A stretch of 64,000 nt of DNA from an uncultured Collinsella sp. (GCA_900540945.1 UQHQ01000009.1:1-64000); one strand, 5' to 3'. Shown: positions 1 through 9,294, numbered from the stretch's first letter. The notes: generated by a model from the sequence alone, not told the origin. Numbers and translations are program-made.

Positions 1-111
1 GGGCGAGGGCTGGGAGGGGGGGGGGCGGTCCCCCCCCGCCATGGGAGCCATAAGGAACGGCTGCTCGGCATAGGCGCCCAGCAGACGCTTGCTGTATTCA
101 GAAAGCGCCAT
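1..111 (-). CDS. 5' fragment of a probable tRNA-dihydrouridine synthase, running off the contig edge
   Basis: Only the first 37 codons are present. The frame begins MALSEYSKRLL and reaches QPFLMAPMAG, which resembles the FMN-binding N-terminus of Dus-type tRNA-dihydrouridine synthases (APMAG, normally followed by V/I-S/T-D). After that it runs into G- and C-homopolymers and encodes a proline run unlike any Dus. It begins four bases after the lepA stop, so it probably follows lepA in one transcript. I read the last 45 bases as doubtful sequence at a contig end. The family call rests on about ten residues. Confidence 0.35.
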   Translation of the reverse strand, partial: MALSEYSKRLLGAYAEQPFLMAPMAGGDRPPPSQPSP

Positions 112-115
112 GGAC

Positions 116-1927
116 TTACTCGTCTACCTTTAGGATCGCCATAAAGGCCTCCTGCGGGACCTCGACCGAACCGATGGCCTTCATGCGCTTCTTGCCCTCT
201 TTCTGCTTCTCGAGCAGCTTGCGCTTTCGCGAGATATCGCCGCCATAGCACTTGGCCAAAACGTCCTTGCGACGCGCCTTGACGGTAGAGCGGGCAATGA
301 TCTTGTTGCCGATGGCGCCCTGAATAGGCACCTCGAACAGCTGGCGCGGGATGATTTCCTTGAGCTTGTCACACAGGCCGCGGGCCAGGCCATAGGCCTT
401 ATCCTTGTGCACGATAAACGAAAGCGCGTCCACCTCATCGCCCGAAAGCAAAATATCGAGCTTGACGAGTTCGGAGGGACGGTACTCGTTGAACTCGTAG
501 TCGAGTGAGGCATAGCCCTTGGTGCGACTCTTGAGCTGGTCAAAGAAGTCCAGGATGAGCTCGGCGAGCGGCATGTCAAAGCGCATCTCGACCGATTTGC
601 TCGTGAGATGGATCATGTCAGTTGTAATGCCGCGGTGCTCGATAGCGAGCTGCATGACGGCACCCGTATACTCGGGCGGGCAGATAATTTTGGCCTTGAG
701 GTAAGGCTCCTCAATGCGCTCGATGCGCGTAGCCTCGGGCAGATCCTGCGGGCTGCGAACATCAATCATCTCGCCGTCGGTCTTATAGACGTGATAGTCC
801 ACCGAAGGGCTCGTAGCAATGAGGTCAAGGTTGAACTCGCGCTCCAGGCGCTCCTTGACGACTTCCATATGCAGCAGGCCTAAGAAGCCCACGCGGAAGC
901 CAAAGCCGAGCGCCACCGAGGTCTCGGGCTCCCACACCAACGACGGGTCGTTGACGTGCAGCTTATCGAGAGCGTCGCGCAGGTTCTCGTAATCCTTGTT
1001 GTCGATCGGAAACAGGCCCGTATAGACCATGGGCTTGGCCTCGCGGTAACCGGGAAGCGGCTCGGGGCAGGGATTAGACGCCCACGTGAGGGTATCGCCC
1101 ACGTGCACGGCCTCAGGATCCTTCAGACCCGTGACCACGTAGCCGACCTCGCCAACCGTCAGTGCGTCAACCGGGGTCTCGGCAGGACGCTTGACGCCCA
1201 CGCCGTCGACCAAGAAGTCACCTTCTGCCTGCATCATGCGCAGGGTATCGCCCTTCTTGATGGAGCCGTCAAAGACGCGGACCGTGGCAACGACGCCGCG
1301 GTACTCATCGAAATACGAATCCAGGATAAGCGCCTTGAGCGGCGCGTTCGCATCGCCCTTGGGCGGAGAGATCAAAAAGACGATAGACTCCAGCAAATCG
1401 TGAATGCCCTCGCCGGTCTTGCCCGATACGCATACGGCATCGTCGGCAGGGATCGCCAGGTCGTCCTCGATCTCGGTCTTGACCTCGTCGGGGTGTGCCG
1501 ACGGCAGGTCGATCTTGTTGATAGCGGGCACGATATCCAAGTTGGCGTTCATGGCGAGCGTCGCGTTGGAGACGGTCTGCGCCTCGACGCCCTGCGTGGC
1601 GTCGACGACAAGCACCGCACCCTCGCAGGCGGCAAGCGAACGCGAGACCTCGTAGGTAAAGTCCACGTGGCCCGGCGTATCGATCAGGTTGAACTGATAC
1701 GTCTCACCATCGTCGGCGTCATAGGACACACGAACGGCATTAGACTTGATCGTGATGCCGCGCTCGCGCTCGATATCCATGGTGTCGAGCAGCTGCGACT
1801 CCATATCGCGCTCGTCGACGGTATGGGTGAGCTCGAGGATGCGGTCACTGATCGTGGACTTGCCATGGTCGATGTGCGCAACGATCGAGAAGTTGCGGAT
1901 GTGGGAAATGTCAATTGAAGTATTCAT
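116..1927 (-). CDS. lepA: Elongation factor 4 (LepA), back-translocating translational GTPase
   Basis: 603 residues, full length. The N-terminal GTPase domain shows the P-loop AHIDHGKST, the switch II motif DTPGHVDF and NKIDLP. EF-Tu-like domain 2, EF-G-like domains and the LepA-specific C-terminal domain ([17 protein letters not shown]) follow. LepA binds ribosomes and acts on stalled or mistranslocated complexes. I chose the ATG giving [24 protein letters not shown]; the open frame extends 20 codons further, but through the upstream terminator hairpin. No Shine-Dalgarno site is visible, and a TAAGAT hexamer ends 7 bases before the ATG, so a leaderless mRNA is possible. Confidence 0.97.
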   Translation of the reverse strand: MNTSIDISHIRNFSIVAHIDHGKSTISDRILELTHTVDERDMESQLLDTMDIERERGITIKSNAVRVSYDADDGETYQFNLIDTPGHVDFTYEVSRSLAACEGAVLVVDATQGVEAQTVSNATLAMNANLDIVPAINKIDLPSAHPDEVKTEIEDDLAIPADDAVCVSGKTGEGIHDLLESIVFLISPPKGDANAPLKALILDSYFDEYRGVVATVRVFDGSIKKGDTLRMMQAEGDFLVDGVGVKRPAETPVDALTVGEVGYVVTGLKDPEAVHVGDTLTWASNPCPEPLPGYREAKPMVYTGLFPIDNKDYENLRDALDKLHVNDPSLVWEPETSVALGFGFRVGFLGLLHMEVVKERLEREFNLDLIATSPSVDYHVYKTDGEMIDVRSPQDLPEATRIERIEEPYLKAKIICPPEYTGAVMQLAIEHRGITTDMIHLTSKSVEMRFDMPLAELILDFFDQLKSRTKGYASLDYEFNEYRPSELVKLDILLSGDEVDALSFIVHKDKAYGLARGLCDKLKEIIPRQLFEVPIQGAIGNKIIARSTVKARRKDVLAKCYGGDISRKRKLLEKQKEGKKRMKAIGSVEVPQEAFMAILKVDE

Positions 1928-1934
1928 GCGGACT

Positions 1935-1940
1935 ATCTTA
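1935..1940 (-). promoter_or_regulatory. Possible -10 element for a leaderless lepA transcript
   Basis: On the minus strand TAAGAT sits just after the rpsT terminator and seven bases before the lepA ATG. There is no convincing -35 and no Shine-Dalgarno site. Spacing would put the transcript start at or next to the start codon. Weak evidence. Confidence 0.28.
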
Positions 1941-1952
1941 CCCGAGCGGTAC

Positions 1953-1989
1953 AAAAAATGGAGCCTGTTCCATAAAACAGGCTCCATTT
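1953..1989 (-). terminator. Intrinsic terminator after rpsT
   Basis: A perfect stem (AATGGAGCCTGTT with AACAGGCTCCATT) around a six-base loop is followed on the minus strand by six T. It lies between the rpsT stop and lepA, so it ends the rpsT transcript and separates it from lepA. Short A/T tracts on both sides could let it work in either direction. Confidence 0.85.
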
Positions 1990-2023
1990 ATGCGCGTAAT
2001 CTGTGTGGTGTGAAATTTACAAC

Positions 2024-2290
2024 TTAGGCGTTGATGCTGTTCACGAGCTTGGCAAGACCGGACTTGCGGTTGGAAGCCTGGTTCTTGTGGATAACATGCT
2101 TGGCGGCAGCCATGTCGAGACGCTTGGTGACGGTCTTGAGGGCAGCCTGGGCCTTCTCGGCGTCGCCCTCGGCGACGGCGGACTGGACGTGCTTGGTCAG
2201 CGTCTTGAGCTCGGACTTGACAGCCTTGTTACGCATGCGAGCTGCCTCATTGGTGCGGATACGCTTCTTCTGAGACTTGATGTTTGCCAC
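2024..2290 (-). CDS. rpsT: 30S ribosomal protein S20
   Basis: 88 residues, normal for bS20. The N-terminus [21 protein letters not shown] is the family signature for 16S rRNA binding, and the rest is basic and helical. The start is GTG at 2290: the AGGAA Shine-Dalgarno site lies about nine bases upstream, and the open frame before it does not resemble S20. It is downstream of holA, a common bacterial order (comEC-holA-rpsT), but has its own promoter. Confidence 0.97.
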   Translation of the reverse strand: MANIKSQKKRIRTNEAARMRNKAVKSELKTLTKHVQSAVAEGDAEKAQAALKTVTKRLDMAAAKHVIHKNQASNRKSGLAKLVNSINA

Positions 2291-2365
2291 TTCTGGAGTT
2301 CCTTTCGAGTTCCTTGCAAAAAATGTATGACACCTCTGAGACACGGTGAGGTCATGCAAGCGCCT

Positions 2366-2374
2366 ACTATAGCA
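2366..2374 (-). promoter_or_regulatory. Extended -10 promoter of rpsT
   Basis: The minus strand reads TGCTATAGT, an extended -10 (TGn before TATAGT), about 75 bases before the rpsT GTG. No good -35 lies at 17 bases. The same string with one extra G precedes rpmB in this window, which supports it. Confidence 0.55.
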
Positions 2375-2423
2375 CGCTCCCCCTCAAAGGGATAGAACGA
2401 ATTTGTCAAATAGGCAGGTATCA

Positions 2424-3386
2424 TCACGATTTTCTCAAGATGTTCGTAATCCAGAGCAAAAGCGCGGTCTCCGAATCGGCAGAACCCTTCAGTGCGAGCT
2501 CCACATCGACCGCGCCCTCGAGCGCAGCGACAAGCTCCGCCATCGAAAAGCGGCGTGCCCAGGTCAGGTGATTTTTGACCTGCCAGGCCTGAAGCTTGAG
2601 TGTCGCGGCGAGCTCACGCCCCTGCCCACGAGAGTCGAGCGCCTTGGCGACGATCAACTCGCGGATGCGACCGCATAGCAGCGTGTAGGTCCACACATAG
2701 CTCTTGGCGGGCAGCAGCCCAAAGAGCTCAAGCGAGCGGCGCATATCGCGGGCCGAGACGGCATTGAGGAAGTCCCAGGGCTGAACTTCGGCCGTGCGCA
2801 CGATCCAGCGCTCCACATCGGCAAGCTCAATTTGCGGCGCCTCGACCATCTGGGCAAGCTTGGCCAAGTCGTTATCGAGCATGCGGGTGTTCTCGCCCGA
2901 GCGCGAGACGAGCTCCTCGGCAGCAGCCGTCGAGATGGACTTACCGCGCTGCGTCGCCATCTGCTGAACGCGGCGCGGCAGTTCCCAGCGCTTGGTACCC
3001 GAACAATCGACGATAGCCTTCTTGTCGATCTTGGCGATTGCCTTATACAGGCGCGTATTCTTGGCAAGTGAGTCGGCAATAATGAGACAGACCGTCGTGG
3101 GGCTGGGACTTGCGAGGTACTCGACAAGCGGTTCCGAGACCGCCTTGGCAAGCTTGGAGCAGCCGTCGAGGATCACCAGGCGAAACTCGCTGCCCATGGG
3201 AAAGGTATTGAGCGAGCCGATGATCGACTCGATATCGGGATCTTTCGTCATGTCGCGTTCATCGAGGTTGAACTCAACCATACCCGACTTTTCCAAGCGA
3301 GCTTTCATACGCGAGACGGCGTGGTCGCGCTTGACCCCATCGGTACCGACGATCAGATATGCCGGCAGCAGACCGGTTTCGGACAT
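2424..3386 (-). CDS. holA: DNA polymerase III subunit delta
   Basis: 320 residues, typical for HolA, the clamp-loader subunit that opens the beta clamp. The N-terminus AYLIVGTDGVKRDHAVSRMK matches the delta-family opening (YLLxGxExxL), followed by the inactive AAA+-like core and a helical collar domain (LFGLLPAKSYVWTYTLLCGRIRELI). I use the ATG of MSETGLLPAYL because GAGGGG sits six bases before it; the open frame runs 20 codons further without a ribosome site. It follows comEC as in many Gram-positive genomes. Confidence 0.93.
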   Translation of the reverse strand: MSETGLLPAYLIVGTDGVKRDHAVSRMKARLEKSGMVEFNLDERDMTKDPDIESIIGSLNTFPMGSEFRLVILDGCSKLAKAVSEPLVEYLASPSPTTVCLIIADSLAKNTRLYKAIAKIDKKAIVDCSGTKRWELPRRVQQMATQRGKSISTAAAEELVSRSGENTRMLDNDLAKLAQMVEAPQIELADVERWIVRTAEVQPWDFLNAVSARDMRRSLELFGLLPAKSYVWTYTLLCGRIRELIVAKALDSRGQGRELAATLKLQAWQVKNHLTWARRFSMAELVAALEGAVDVELALKGSADSETALLLWITNILRKS

Positions 3387-3426
3387 TGCGCTCCCCTCTC
3401 GCACACACTCGAATTCGTACCGTGCC

Positions 3427-3456
3427 ATTTTAGCCCAGGGGTCCACCGCGCGCCAA
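3427..3456 (-). promoter_or_regulatory. Promoter for holA
   Basis: Minus strand: -35 TTGGCG, 18-base spacer, -10 TAAAAT, about 40 bases before the holA start, in the gap after comEC. It would allow holA to be expressed independently of the competence genes. Confidence 0.5.
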
Positions 3457-3464
3457 CGATGTCA

Positions 3465-5768
3465 TCACGGTCGCTGGCATCGCATGGCAAAGCCCTTCGC
3501 AGTCGGCGTGACGGTAATGTCGCCGTGTTCGATGGTGCATGCGAACGCACCACCCGCTTCCTTAACTGCATCGATGCAGGCATCCGACGGATGGCCGTAA
3601 CGATTCCCCTCGCCGGCGCTCGCGATAGAGAACTCGGGCTTAAGCGTGCCCAGCAGGTCTGTGTCGACGGAAACTTTTGAGCCATGATGCCCCAGCTTGA
3701 GCACATCGATATCTCCCACCTCCTGTACAAACTCGCGCTCCTGATCGAGCTCGGCGTCACCAGTAAGGAGCACACGCAGGCTCTTGCCTTCCTGAGCGTA
3801 GGAGAGCAGCAAAACAAGAGAGTCCTCATTGCCCTCGCCATCCACCGTGTCAAACGGCCACATCACACGAGCCCGAAATGCGCCGATATCGACCGTGTCT
3901 CCGCGAGCCACCTGCCGATACGTTACACCCGGGCGATTCAGAACCTCAGTAGGCGCGCCGTCAAGTGCATCGGCCGCGACCGCAATGGTTCCAACCGAAA
4001 AACGATCGAGTACGTCGGGAAGACCGCCCCAATGGTCTTCATCCCAATGCGTCACGAAGACGGCGTCGATATGGTGGACGTTATTGCGAACCAACGCCGA
4101 CACCACGCGGTCATCGAGCCCACAGTCGACGAGTGCCACGGCGCCACCCTGACGAACCAGAATCGCATCGGCCTGGCCAACATCGAGGACCGTTACCGAA
4201 GGCGGCGCACATCGATCCCAATAGACATACGGAACACCCGCTGCGAGCATTAAACACAGCAGCCCCGCTGCCATGCTCCGCGCGCGGGGGCGTGGCCACC
4301 AGACCAAGAGGGCCACCAGCGCGAACGGCACCACATATACCAAGGGCGTATCGGGCGGCACGCTTACGGATGCGCCCGGAACGGCAGCAAAGAGCTGTTC
4401 AAAGAACAGCGCACAGCGGGCGACAATCATGGGCACCACGAGCGCCCCGTGACGCAGCAGCGGCACAAGCGAGCAGGGCACCAGCACAACCGATACAGCG
4501 AGCAGCACGCTTATCACCGGACCGATCACGGCATTTGCAAGTGGGGCAATGAGCGAAAACGTCTCAAATGCGGGAATCGTAACGGGAAGTGTCGCCAGCT
4601 GCGAGCACAGCGTGACAGACAAAACGCTGGCGACACCCGATGGCATGCCCAGCTCGCCCAAGGCGTAGGTGGCGTAGGGGCAAAAACAAAGGATGGCAAA
4701 GACACTAGCGCACGAAAGCTGAAAACCCATTTCGAACAATACCGTCGGACGCAGCAACACAAAGATTGCCATGGTGACGAACAGAGCCGAGAGGCCATGC
4801 CGACGACGCCCGGCGCCGTTGGCGACAAGCGACGCCGCCACCATGCAGCACGCGCGCACGGCCGAGGGCGAAGCGCCCGTAAAAACGGCATAGGCAGCGA
4901 GGGCCAGCACCAACAGCCCCCGCTGCAGCCCACGAGAGAGGCGTGTCTTTTGCAGGGCGCTCTCAATCACAAACCCCACGATGGCAAGATGACTACCCGA
5001 GACAGCGATAAGATGTGCGGTGCCCGTTACCGAAAACCAATCGCCCGCCGGCTGGGCACGCAGCTCGGCCGAGCGTCCGCAGACAACGCCGGCAATGAGC
5101 GAGCGCGCTGGATCGGTCGCGGGCGCGATAACGGCAAGGAGCTCGTTTCGAAGCCAAGACAACGGGCCTGGAGGGCCCTCGTCGATCGATACCAACCGGA
5201 CGACTTTAACCTTTCGAAGCTCGCCCCGAAGCACGCGTGAGCGCCCATACGCATCATTCTCAAAGCGCGAAATTCGACCGATAGCACGTACATGCGAACC
5301 GACGCCGAGCTCACGATCGCACGACAGCCATACCTGACCCAAATGCTTTTCGCCCGCAAACGCATCGCAGGTATAGGAGTACACACCGTCATTGATGGAC
5401 GGATCGCCGTGCACAACAAACTCAAGACTGCTCGCAGCCCGATTATCCAGTGCCCTCGATGCGTGTAGCGCTCCTATCGCCCAAGCCGCGGACACGACCG
5501 CTCCCGCAACGAGGCCAAGGGCCGCGGCATACAGCCATCGCTTCCACCGCACAAGACGCATACAGGACCGTGCCAATACGATGCACGTCGCAGCCGCGAA
5601 GGGAATGGCCATAAGCAATGTGACGGGCGCCGCCCGCTCTCCCAGCAGCGCATCGGCCGCCATGTTAAGCACTAACCCACAGCTCGCACACAAGCCGGCA
5701 CAAAGGGCTATCGCCCACGGCATCAATGGGCGCGGTGGCATCACATGCTCGCGCTCGGTCGCACTCAT
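3465..5768 (-). CDS. comEC: ComEC/Rec2 DNA-uptake channel protein
   Basis: 767 residues. Several N-terminal membrane segments flank a soluble OB-like part, then comes the competence membrane core (LIAVSGSHLAIVGFVIE, VRACCMVAASL). A C-terminal metallo-beta-lactamase domain has HWDEDHWGG beginning at about His574 and GHHGSK further on. ComEC moves single-stranded DNA across the membrane during transformation, and the C-terminal domain is proposed to degrade the other strand. The ATG at 5768 overlaps the comEA stop (ATGA), so translation is probably coupled. Confidence 0.93.
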   Translation of the reverse strand: MSATEREHVMPPRPLMPWAIALCAGLCASCGLVLNMAADALLGERAAPVTLLMAIPFAAATCIVLARSCMRLVRWKRWLYAAALGLVAGAVVSAAWAIGALHASRALDNRAASSLEFVVHGDPSINDGVYSYTCDAFAGEKHLGQVWLSCDRELGVGSHVRAIGRISRFENDAYGRSRVLRGELRKVKVVRLVSIDEGPPGPLSWLRNELLAVIAPATDPARSLIAGVVCGRSAELRAQPAGDWFSVTGTAHLIAVSGSHLAIVGFVIESALQKTRLSRGLQRGLLVLALAAYAVFTGASPSAVRACCMVAASLVANGAGRRRHGLSALFVTMAIFVLLRPTVLFEMGFQLSCASVFAILCFCPYATYALGELGMPSGVASVLSVTLCSQLATLPVTIPAFETFSLIAPLANAVIGPVISVLLAVSVVLVPCSLVPLLRHGALVVPMIVARCALFFEQLFAAVPGASVSVPPDTPLVYVVPFALVALLVWWPRPRARSMAAGLLCLMLAAGVPYVYWDRCAPPSVTVLDVGQADAILVRQGGAVALVDCGLDDRVVSALVRNNVHHIDAVFVTHWDEDHWGGLPDVLDRFSVGTIAVAADALDGAPTEVLNRPGVTYRQVARGDTVDIGAFRARVMWPFDTVDGEGNEDSLVLLLSYAQEGKSLRVLLTGDAELDQEREFVQEVGDIDVLKLGHHGSKVSVDTDLLGTLKPEFSIASAGEGNRYGHPSDACIDAVKEAGGAFACTIEHGDITVTPTAKGFAMRCQRP

Positions 5769-6475
5769 ACGCAGATGCAATCTTTAATTTTGGCGAGTTT
5801 CTTCTCACCGATCCCCGATACGCGCATAAGGTCATCGACCGAGGCAAAGGCCCCGTTTTGCGTCCGTTCGTCGATAATTGACTGGGCCATAGAAGGCCCG
5901 ATGCCCGAAAGCGTCTGCAGCTCCGCCGCACTTGCCGTATTGATATTCACAAGTCCCGACGAAGACCCTGTACCAGGGGTCGTGGAAGCACTGCTTTCGG
6001 CGGCGCCGACGGCCGCAGCCGTTTGTTGCTCCCCTACCGTCGGCACATAGATCTTTTGACCATCGGTGATCTTGGACGCACGGTTAAGAACCGTCACATC
6101 CGCCTCGGCCGTAAGCCCTCCGGCGGCATCAATCGCCTGGGACACCCGTGCTCCATCTTTAAGCCGGTACACGCCAGGCTTCACAACGGCGCCATCAACA
6201 TCGACGTACACCTCGGCAGCAGAGGAGCTCTTGGCAGACGGCTCATCGGCATCGTCAGGAGAGGCATCCCCGGCCCCGCGCACATCCGAGGCGCTCGCCT
6301 CATCACTACGCTCAAACGATACGTCGCTGGAGTGACCACCAAAACCTGCCATCGCCAAGCCGCTCGCGGCGGCAATGACAACCAGGATCGCCACGACCAT
6401 CGCCTTATGGCCGAGCAGCTTTTCTGCCCAGCGGTCCATCCGTTTAACCCGTTCGTGTTGCTCGCGCTGCGCCAT
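5765..6475 (-). CDS. comEA: ComEA DNA receptor for competence
   Basis: 236 residues. A short cytoplasmic N-terminus is followed by one membrane anchor (AMVVAILVVIAAASGLAMAG), an acidic Ser/Asp-rich linker, an SLBB domain (VYVDVDGAVVKPGVY onwards) and a C-terminal double helix-hairpin-helix (VNINTASAAELQTLSGIGPSMAQSII ... VSGIGEKKLAKI) that binds DNA. It captures double-stranded DNA outside the membrane and passes it to ComEC, whose gene overlaps it. The ATG of MAQREQHERV is preceded by GGGAGG at eight bases; the longer open frame lacks a ribosome site. Confidence 0.93.
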   Translation of the reverse strand: MAQREQHERVKRMDRWAEKLLGHKAMVVAILVVIAAASGLAMAGFGGHSSDVSFERSDEASASDVRGAGDASPDDADEPSAKSSSAAEVYVDVDGAVVKPGVYRLKDGARVSQAIDAAGGLTAEADVTVLNRASKITDGQKIYVPTVGEQQTAAAVGAAESSASTTPGTGSSSGLVNINTASAAELQTLSGIGPSMAQSIIDERTQNGAFASVDDLMRVSGIGEKKLAKIKDCICV

Positions 6476-6644
6476 AGCAAACACCTCCCAACACCATCGT
6501 GTCAGGAAACGAACGCCGCAGCCTCCGCACGCCCACACCGGTTTTCGCGGTCAAACCAAAAGCTGACCAAAACCTTGCGGAAAAGTGTCCATTTATTCAG
6601 GCACACGTCGACAAATGAACCGTTTATCGCCTAATGCCCAGATA

Positions 6645-6679
6645 GAAAAAGACCGACGATGCAAAATCACCGCCGGTCT
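6645..6679 (-). terminator. Intrinsic terminator after thiI
   Basis: Minus strand: AGACCGGCG pairs with CGTCGGTCT (one G-T) around a 12-base loop, then TTTTTCT. It lies 11 bases beyond the thiI stop and ends the mihF-gmk-rpoZ-thiI transcript. Confidence 0.75.
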
Positions 6680-6689
6680 ATACACAACA

Positions 6690-7934
6690 TTATTCGTGAT
6701 CTTGGTAAATCTCACGTGGAGCGAGCTCGGAATGTTTGCGTTTTAAGGTCTTAGGGGCCTTATACGTGTTGCTCTCGAAGTCGATATACTCGGTCTGCTT
6801 GAGCAAGCGCTCAATCATCTCCTCGTGATCGAACAGCTCCCACGCCTCATGCACGGCATCGAGTTTGGCGTGCGTCTCGGGGCGGCGCGGCATAAAGAGC
6901 GTGCAGCAATCGGGAGCGGCCTCGGTCGAGATATCGAAGGTACCGATTTCCTCGGCACGCGCGATGATCTCCTGCTTGTCCGAACCAATCAGCGGGCGGA
7001 ACACGGGGATCTTGACGGCCTCGTTGACGGCCATGATGTTCTCGAGCGTCTGGGAAGCAACCTGACCGAGCGATTCACCGGTCACAATAGCCTTGGCGCC
7101 CTCGATATGCGCAATGCGCTCGGCAACCGAATACATAATGCGACGGTACATGATCACGCGCAGGTTGCTGGGGCAGGTCACCGAGATCTCACGCTGACAA
7201 TCGCCAAACGGCACCACGTACAGGCGGCCGATCTGGACACCCGGCTCAAGCGCACGGATGATGTCCTGCACCAAATACTCGCTCGTGTCGGGCGTCTGCG
7301 GACGACCGGAGAAATGTACCGGCACGCACACCGCGCCGCGACGCGCGAGCATCCAGGTCGCTACCGGAGAATCGATACCCGACGACAGTAGCGTCACGAC
7401 CTTGCCGGCAGATCCCACCGGCAGACCGCCCACGCCGCGCTCGGAGCGCGCGTACACATAAACGCTACCCTGGACCACCAGCACGTGCACCATTGCGTCG
7501 GGGTCGTGCATCTGGACCTTTTTATCGGGAAACGCCTCGCACAACACCTCTCCCACCTGACGATTGATATCAATCGAGGTGAGCTCGTAGTCGGTGTTCG
7601 AGCGCTTGGCATGCACCTTAAACGACTCAAAGGGACCAAACTCGCGCAGCGCCTTCACGGCGGCGGCGCAGTACTCCTGCGGGTCGCGGTTCGTGTGATA
7701 TGCCAGGGACACGCGAGCAACGCCGGGGACGGTGCGAATGACGCGCGCCGCCTCGTCGGCCTGATGCTCGTTAAAGGTCACGAGGATATAACCGGAAATT
7801 CGAGACACGGCATTCACGGAAAAGGCGGCCAAGGCCGCCTTGATGTTATCCATGAGGATATGCTCAAAATGTGCGCGGTTCTTGCCCTTTAGTCCAACCT
7901 CGTGATAGTGGACCAGGCAGACGCGGGCTGCCAT
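6690..7934 (-). CDS. thiI: tRNA 4-thiouridine synthase (tRNA sulfurtransferase ThiI)
   Basis: 414 residues. An N-terminal ferredoxin-like/THUMP region for tRNA binding is followed by the PP-loop ATPase motif SSGIDSPVATWML. There is no C-terminal rhodanese extension, as in the short ThiI type of Gram-positives. ThiI adenylates U8 of tRNA and transfers persulfide sulfur; some homologues also feed thiazole synthesis. A CC pair in AAPDCCTLFMPRRPETHAK may matter for sulfur transfer (inference). The ATG abuts the rpoZ stop, so it is the last gene of the operon and translationally coupled. Confidence 0.93.
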   Translation of the reverse strand: MAARVCLVHYHEVGLKGKNRAHFEHILMDNIKAALAAFSVNAVSRISGYILVTFNEHQADEAARVIRTVPGVARVSLAYHTNRDPQEYCAAAVKALREFGPFESFKVHAKRSNTDYELTSIDINRQVGEVLCEAFPDKKVQMHDPDAMVHVLVVQGSVYVYARSERGVGGLPVGSAGKVVTLLSSGIDSPVATWMLARRGAVCVPVHFSGRPQTPDTSEYLVQDIIRALEPGVQIGRLYVVPFGDCQREISVTCPSNLRVIMYRRIMYSVAERIAHIEGAKAIVTGESLGQVASQTLENIMAVNEAVKIPVFRPLIGSDKQEIIARAEEIGTFDISTEAAPDCCTLFMPRRPETHAKLDAVHEAWELFDHEEMIERLLKQTEYIDFESNTYKAPKTLKRKHSELAPREIYQDHE

Positions 7935-8216
7935 TTAGGCTTCAGCAACCTTATGGCCGAGTGCCTTCTCGTAACGGGCCTCGTCGTAGGAGATGTCGCC
8001 GTCGACAATCTCGTCCATAGCCATCGAGATGGTATCGGCGCCGGAAAGCGCAATAGTGATGTCATCGACATCCTGGACGGCGAGCACGCGGTTGTGCTGG
8101 CCACGCAACATGCTGTTAATGTCGCAGGCGCGCTTGGAGGCAAGCGAGGCGAGCAGGAAGCGGTTGTGATCGGTCTTCTCCAGAAGATCGTCAATGCAAG
8201 GCTTTACAACGGACAC
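7935..8216 (-). CDS. rpoZ: DNA-directed RNA polymerase subunit omega
   Basis: 93 residues, family length. It shows the omega signatures of an N-terminal IDDLLEKTDHNRFLLASLASKRACDIN and AMDEIVDGDISY near the end. Omega supports folding and assembly of beta-prime. It starts at a GTG six bases after the gmk stop and ends directly at the thiI start. The gmk-rpoZ pairing is conserved in many bacteria and supports the call. Confidence 0.9.
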   Translation of the reverse strand: MSVVKPCIDDLLEKTDHNRFLLASLASKRACDINSMLRGQHNRVLAVQDVDDITIALSGADTISMAMDEIVDGDISYDEARYEKALGHKVAEA

Positions 8217-8221
8217 GGACC

Positions 8222-8791
8222 TCAGATCCTTTCATGCATATCGAGAACGCGAACGAGCTCATCGGTCGCGCGGTCGAGATCGTCATTCACCACGACGTCG
8301 TCGTAGCGGTCGGCAAGGGCAAGTTCATCGGCGGCGTTTGCCATACGCAGCTCAATCGTCTCGGGCGTCTCGGTACCGCGACCGACCAGACGCTCGCGGA
8401 GCACCTCGAGCGAAGGCGGCTTGATAAAGATCAACACGGCCTCGGGGAAACGCTCCTTGACCTGCAGGGCTCCCTGGACATCGATCTCCAAGATCAGAGA
8501 CGAGCCAGAGGCGAGCTTGGATGTGACCTCGCTCACCAAGGTGCCGTAGCAGTTACCGTGGACCTCGGCCCACTCAACAAACTCACCGTTTGCCACGCGG
8601 CGGTCGAACTCCTCGCGCGTCAGGAAAAAGTAGTTGACGCCGTCGACCTCACCTTTGCGTGGTGCTCGCGTGGTAGCCGAAACCGTCAGGCCCAGGTTCG
8701 AGCGACGCTCGCGCACACGAGTGACGAGCGTGCCCTTGCCTGCACCTGACGGTCCAGAAATCACAAAGAGCTTTGAATCCTGAGCGCTCAC
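8222..8791 (-). CDS. gmk: Guanylate kinase
   Basis: 189 residues, normal length. The P-loop GPSGAGKGTLV is near the N-terminus, followed by the GMP-binding region (SATTRAPRKGEVDGVNYFF) and the lid. It phosphorylates GMP to GDP with ATP. It starts with GTG at the base after the mihF stop, so it is coupled to mihF, and it sits just before rpoZ. Confidence 0.96.
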   Translation of the reverse strand: MSAQDSKLFVISGPSGAGKGTLVTRVRERRSNLGLTVSATTRAPRKGEVDGVNYFFLTREEFDRRVANGEFVEWAEVHGNCYGTLVSEVTSKLASGSSLILEIDVQGALQVKERFPEAVLIFIKPPSLEVLRERLVGRGTETPETIELRMANAADELALADRYDDVVVNDDLDRATDELVRVLDMHERI

Positions 8792-9100
8792 TTATTTGGT
8801 CAGCTGCTCGAGGAGCTGCTCGCGCTGGCGGACGCCGAGGCCCTGGACGCGACGGGTAGCGGAGATGCCGAGCTCCTCCATGATCTTGGCGGCCTTGGCC
8901 TTGCCATAACCAGGAAGAGACTCGATGAGGGTGGAAACCTTCATGCGGGAAGCGATGGGGTCATCGGAGTTGAGCACGGACTCGAGGGACTTCTCGCCCT
9001 TCTTGATCTGCTCTCGAAGCTCAGCGCGGGCGTGACGTGCGGCAGCAGCCTTCTCAAGAGCCTGCTTGCGCTGCTCATCGGTAAGCTGAGGGAGTGCCAT
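8792..9100 (-). CDS. mihF: Actinobacterial integration host factor, nucleoid-associated protein
   Basis: 102 residues matching the mycobacterial mIHF/actinobacterial sIHF family, unrelated to proteobacterial IHF: MALPQLTDEQRKQALEKAAAAR, a basic helix, then LPGYGKAKAAKIMEEL and RRVQGLGVRQREQLLEQL, the H2TH-like DNA-binding part. It bends and compacts DNA. The ATG has GGAGG six bases upstream; the longer open frame uses a TTG before that site. Finding it upstream of gmk is a strong actinobacterial marker. Confidence 0.95.
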   Translation of the reverse strand: MALPQLTDEQRKQALEKAAAARHARAELREQIKKGEKSLESVLNSDDPIASRMKVSTLIESLPGYGKAKAAKIMEELGISATRRVQGLGVRQREQLLEQLTK

Positions 9101-9188
9101 TCGTACCTCCAAATAGTTGGGTTATATCTGATTCAATAATTGGCATTTTAGCACGTAGAACGTACAAAATGCCCAATCGCGGCTCCCT

Positions 9189-9217
9189 AGGTTAGACGAT
9201 ACCCGCAAAAAGTGCAA
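9189..9217 (-). promoter_or_regulatory. Possible promoter of mihF-gmk-rpoZ-thiI
   Basis: Minus strand: TTGCAC, 17-base spacer, TAACCT. It lies about 90 bases before the mihF ATG and just past the pyrF hairpin. The -10 is imperfect. Confidence 0.4.
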
Positions 9218-9236
9218 TATACTGCGCCCAAAGTTA

Positions 9237-9294
9237 AGCCCCTGACCTGCGATTCCACACAAAGGATGGGAAAGTTTACGCAGGCACAGGGGCT
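9237..9294 (-). terminator. Hairpin after pyrF, probable terminator of the pyr operon
   Basis: Minus strand: AGCCCCTG and CCTGCG pair with CGCAGG and CAGGGGCT (14 base pairs with a small internal loop) around a loop of about 27 bases, followed by TTAACTTTG. Its position 45 bases beyond the pyrF stop suits a terminator, but the U-tract is poor and the loop unusually long. Confidence 0.5.
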
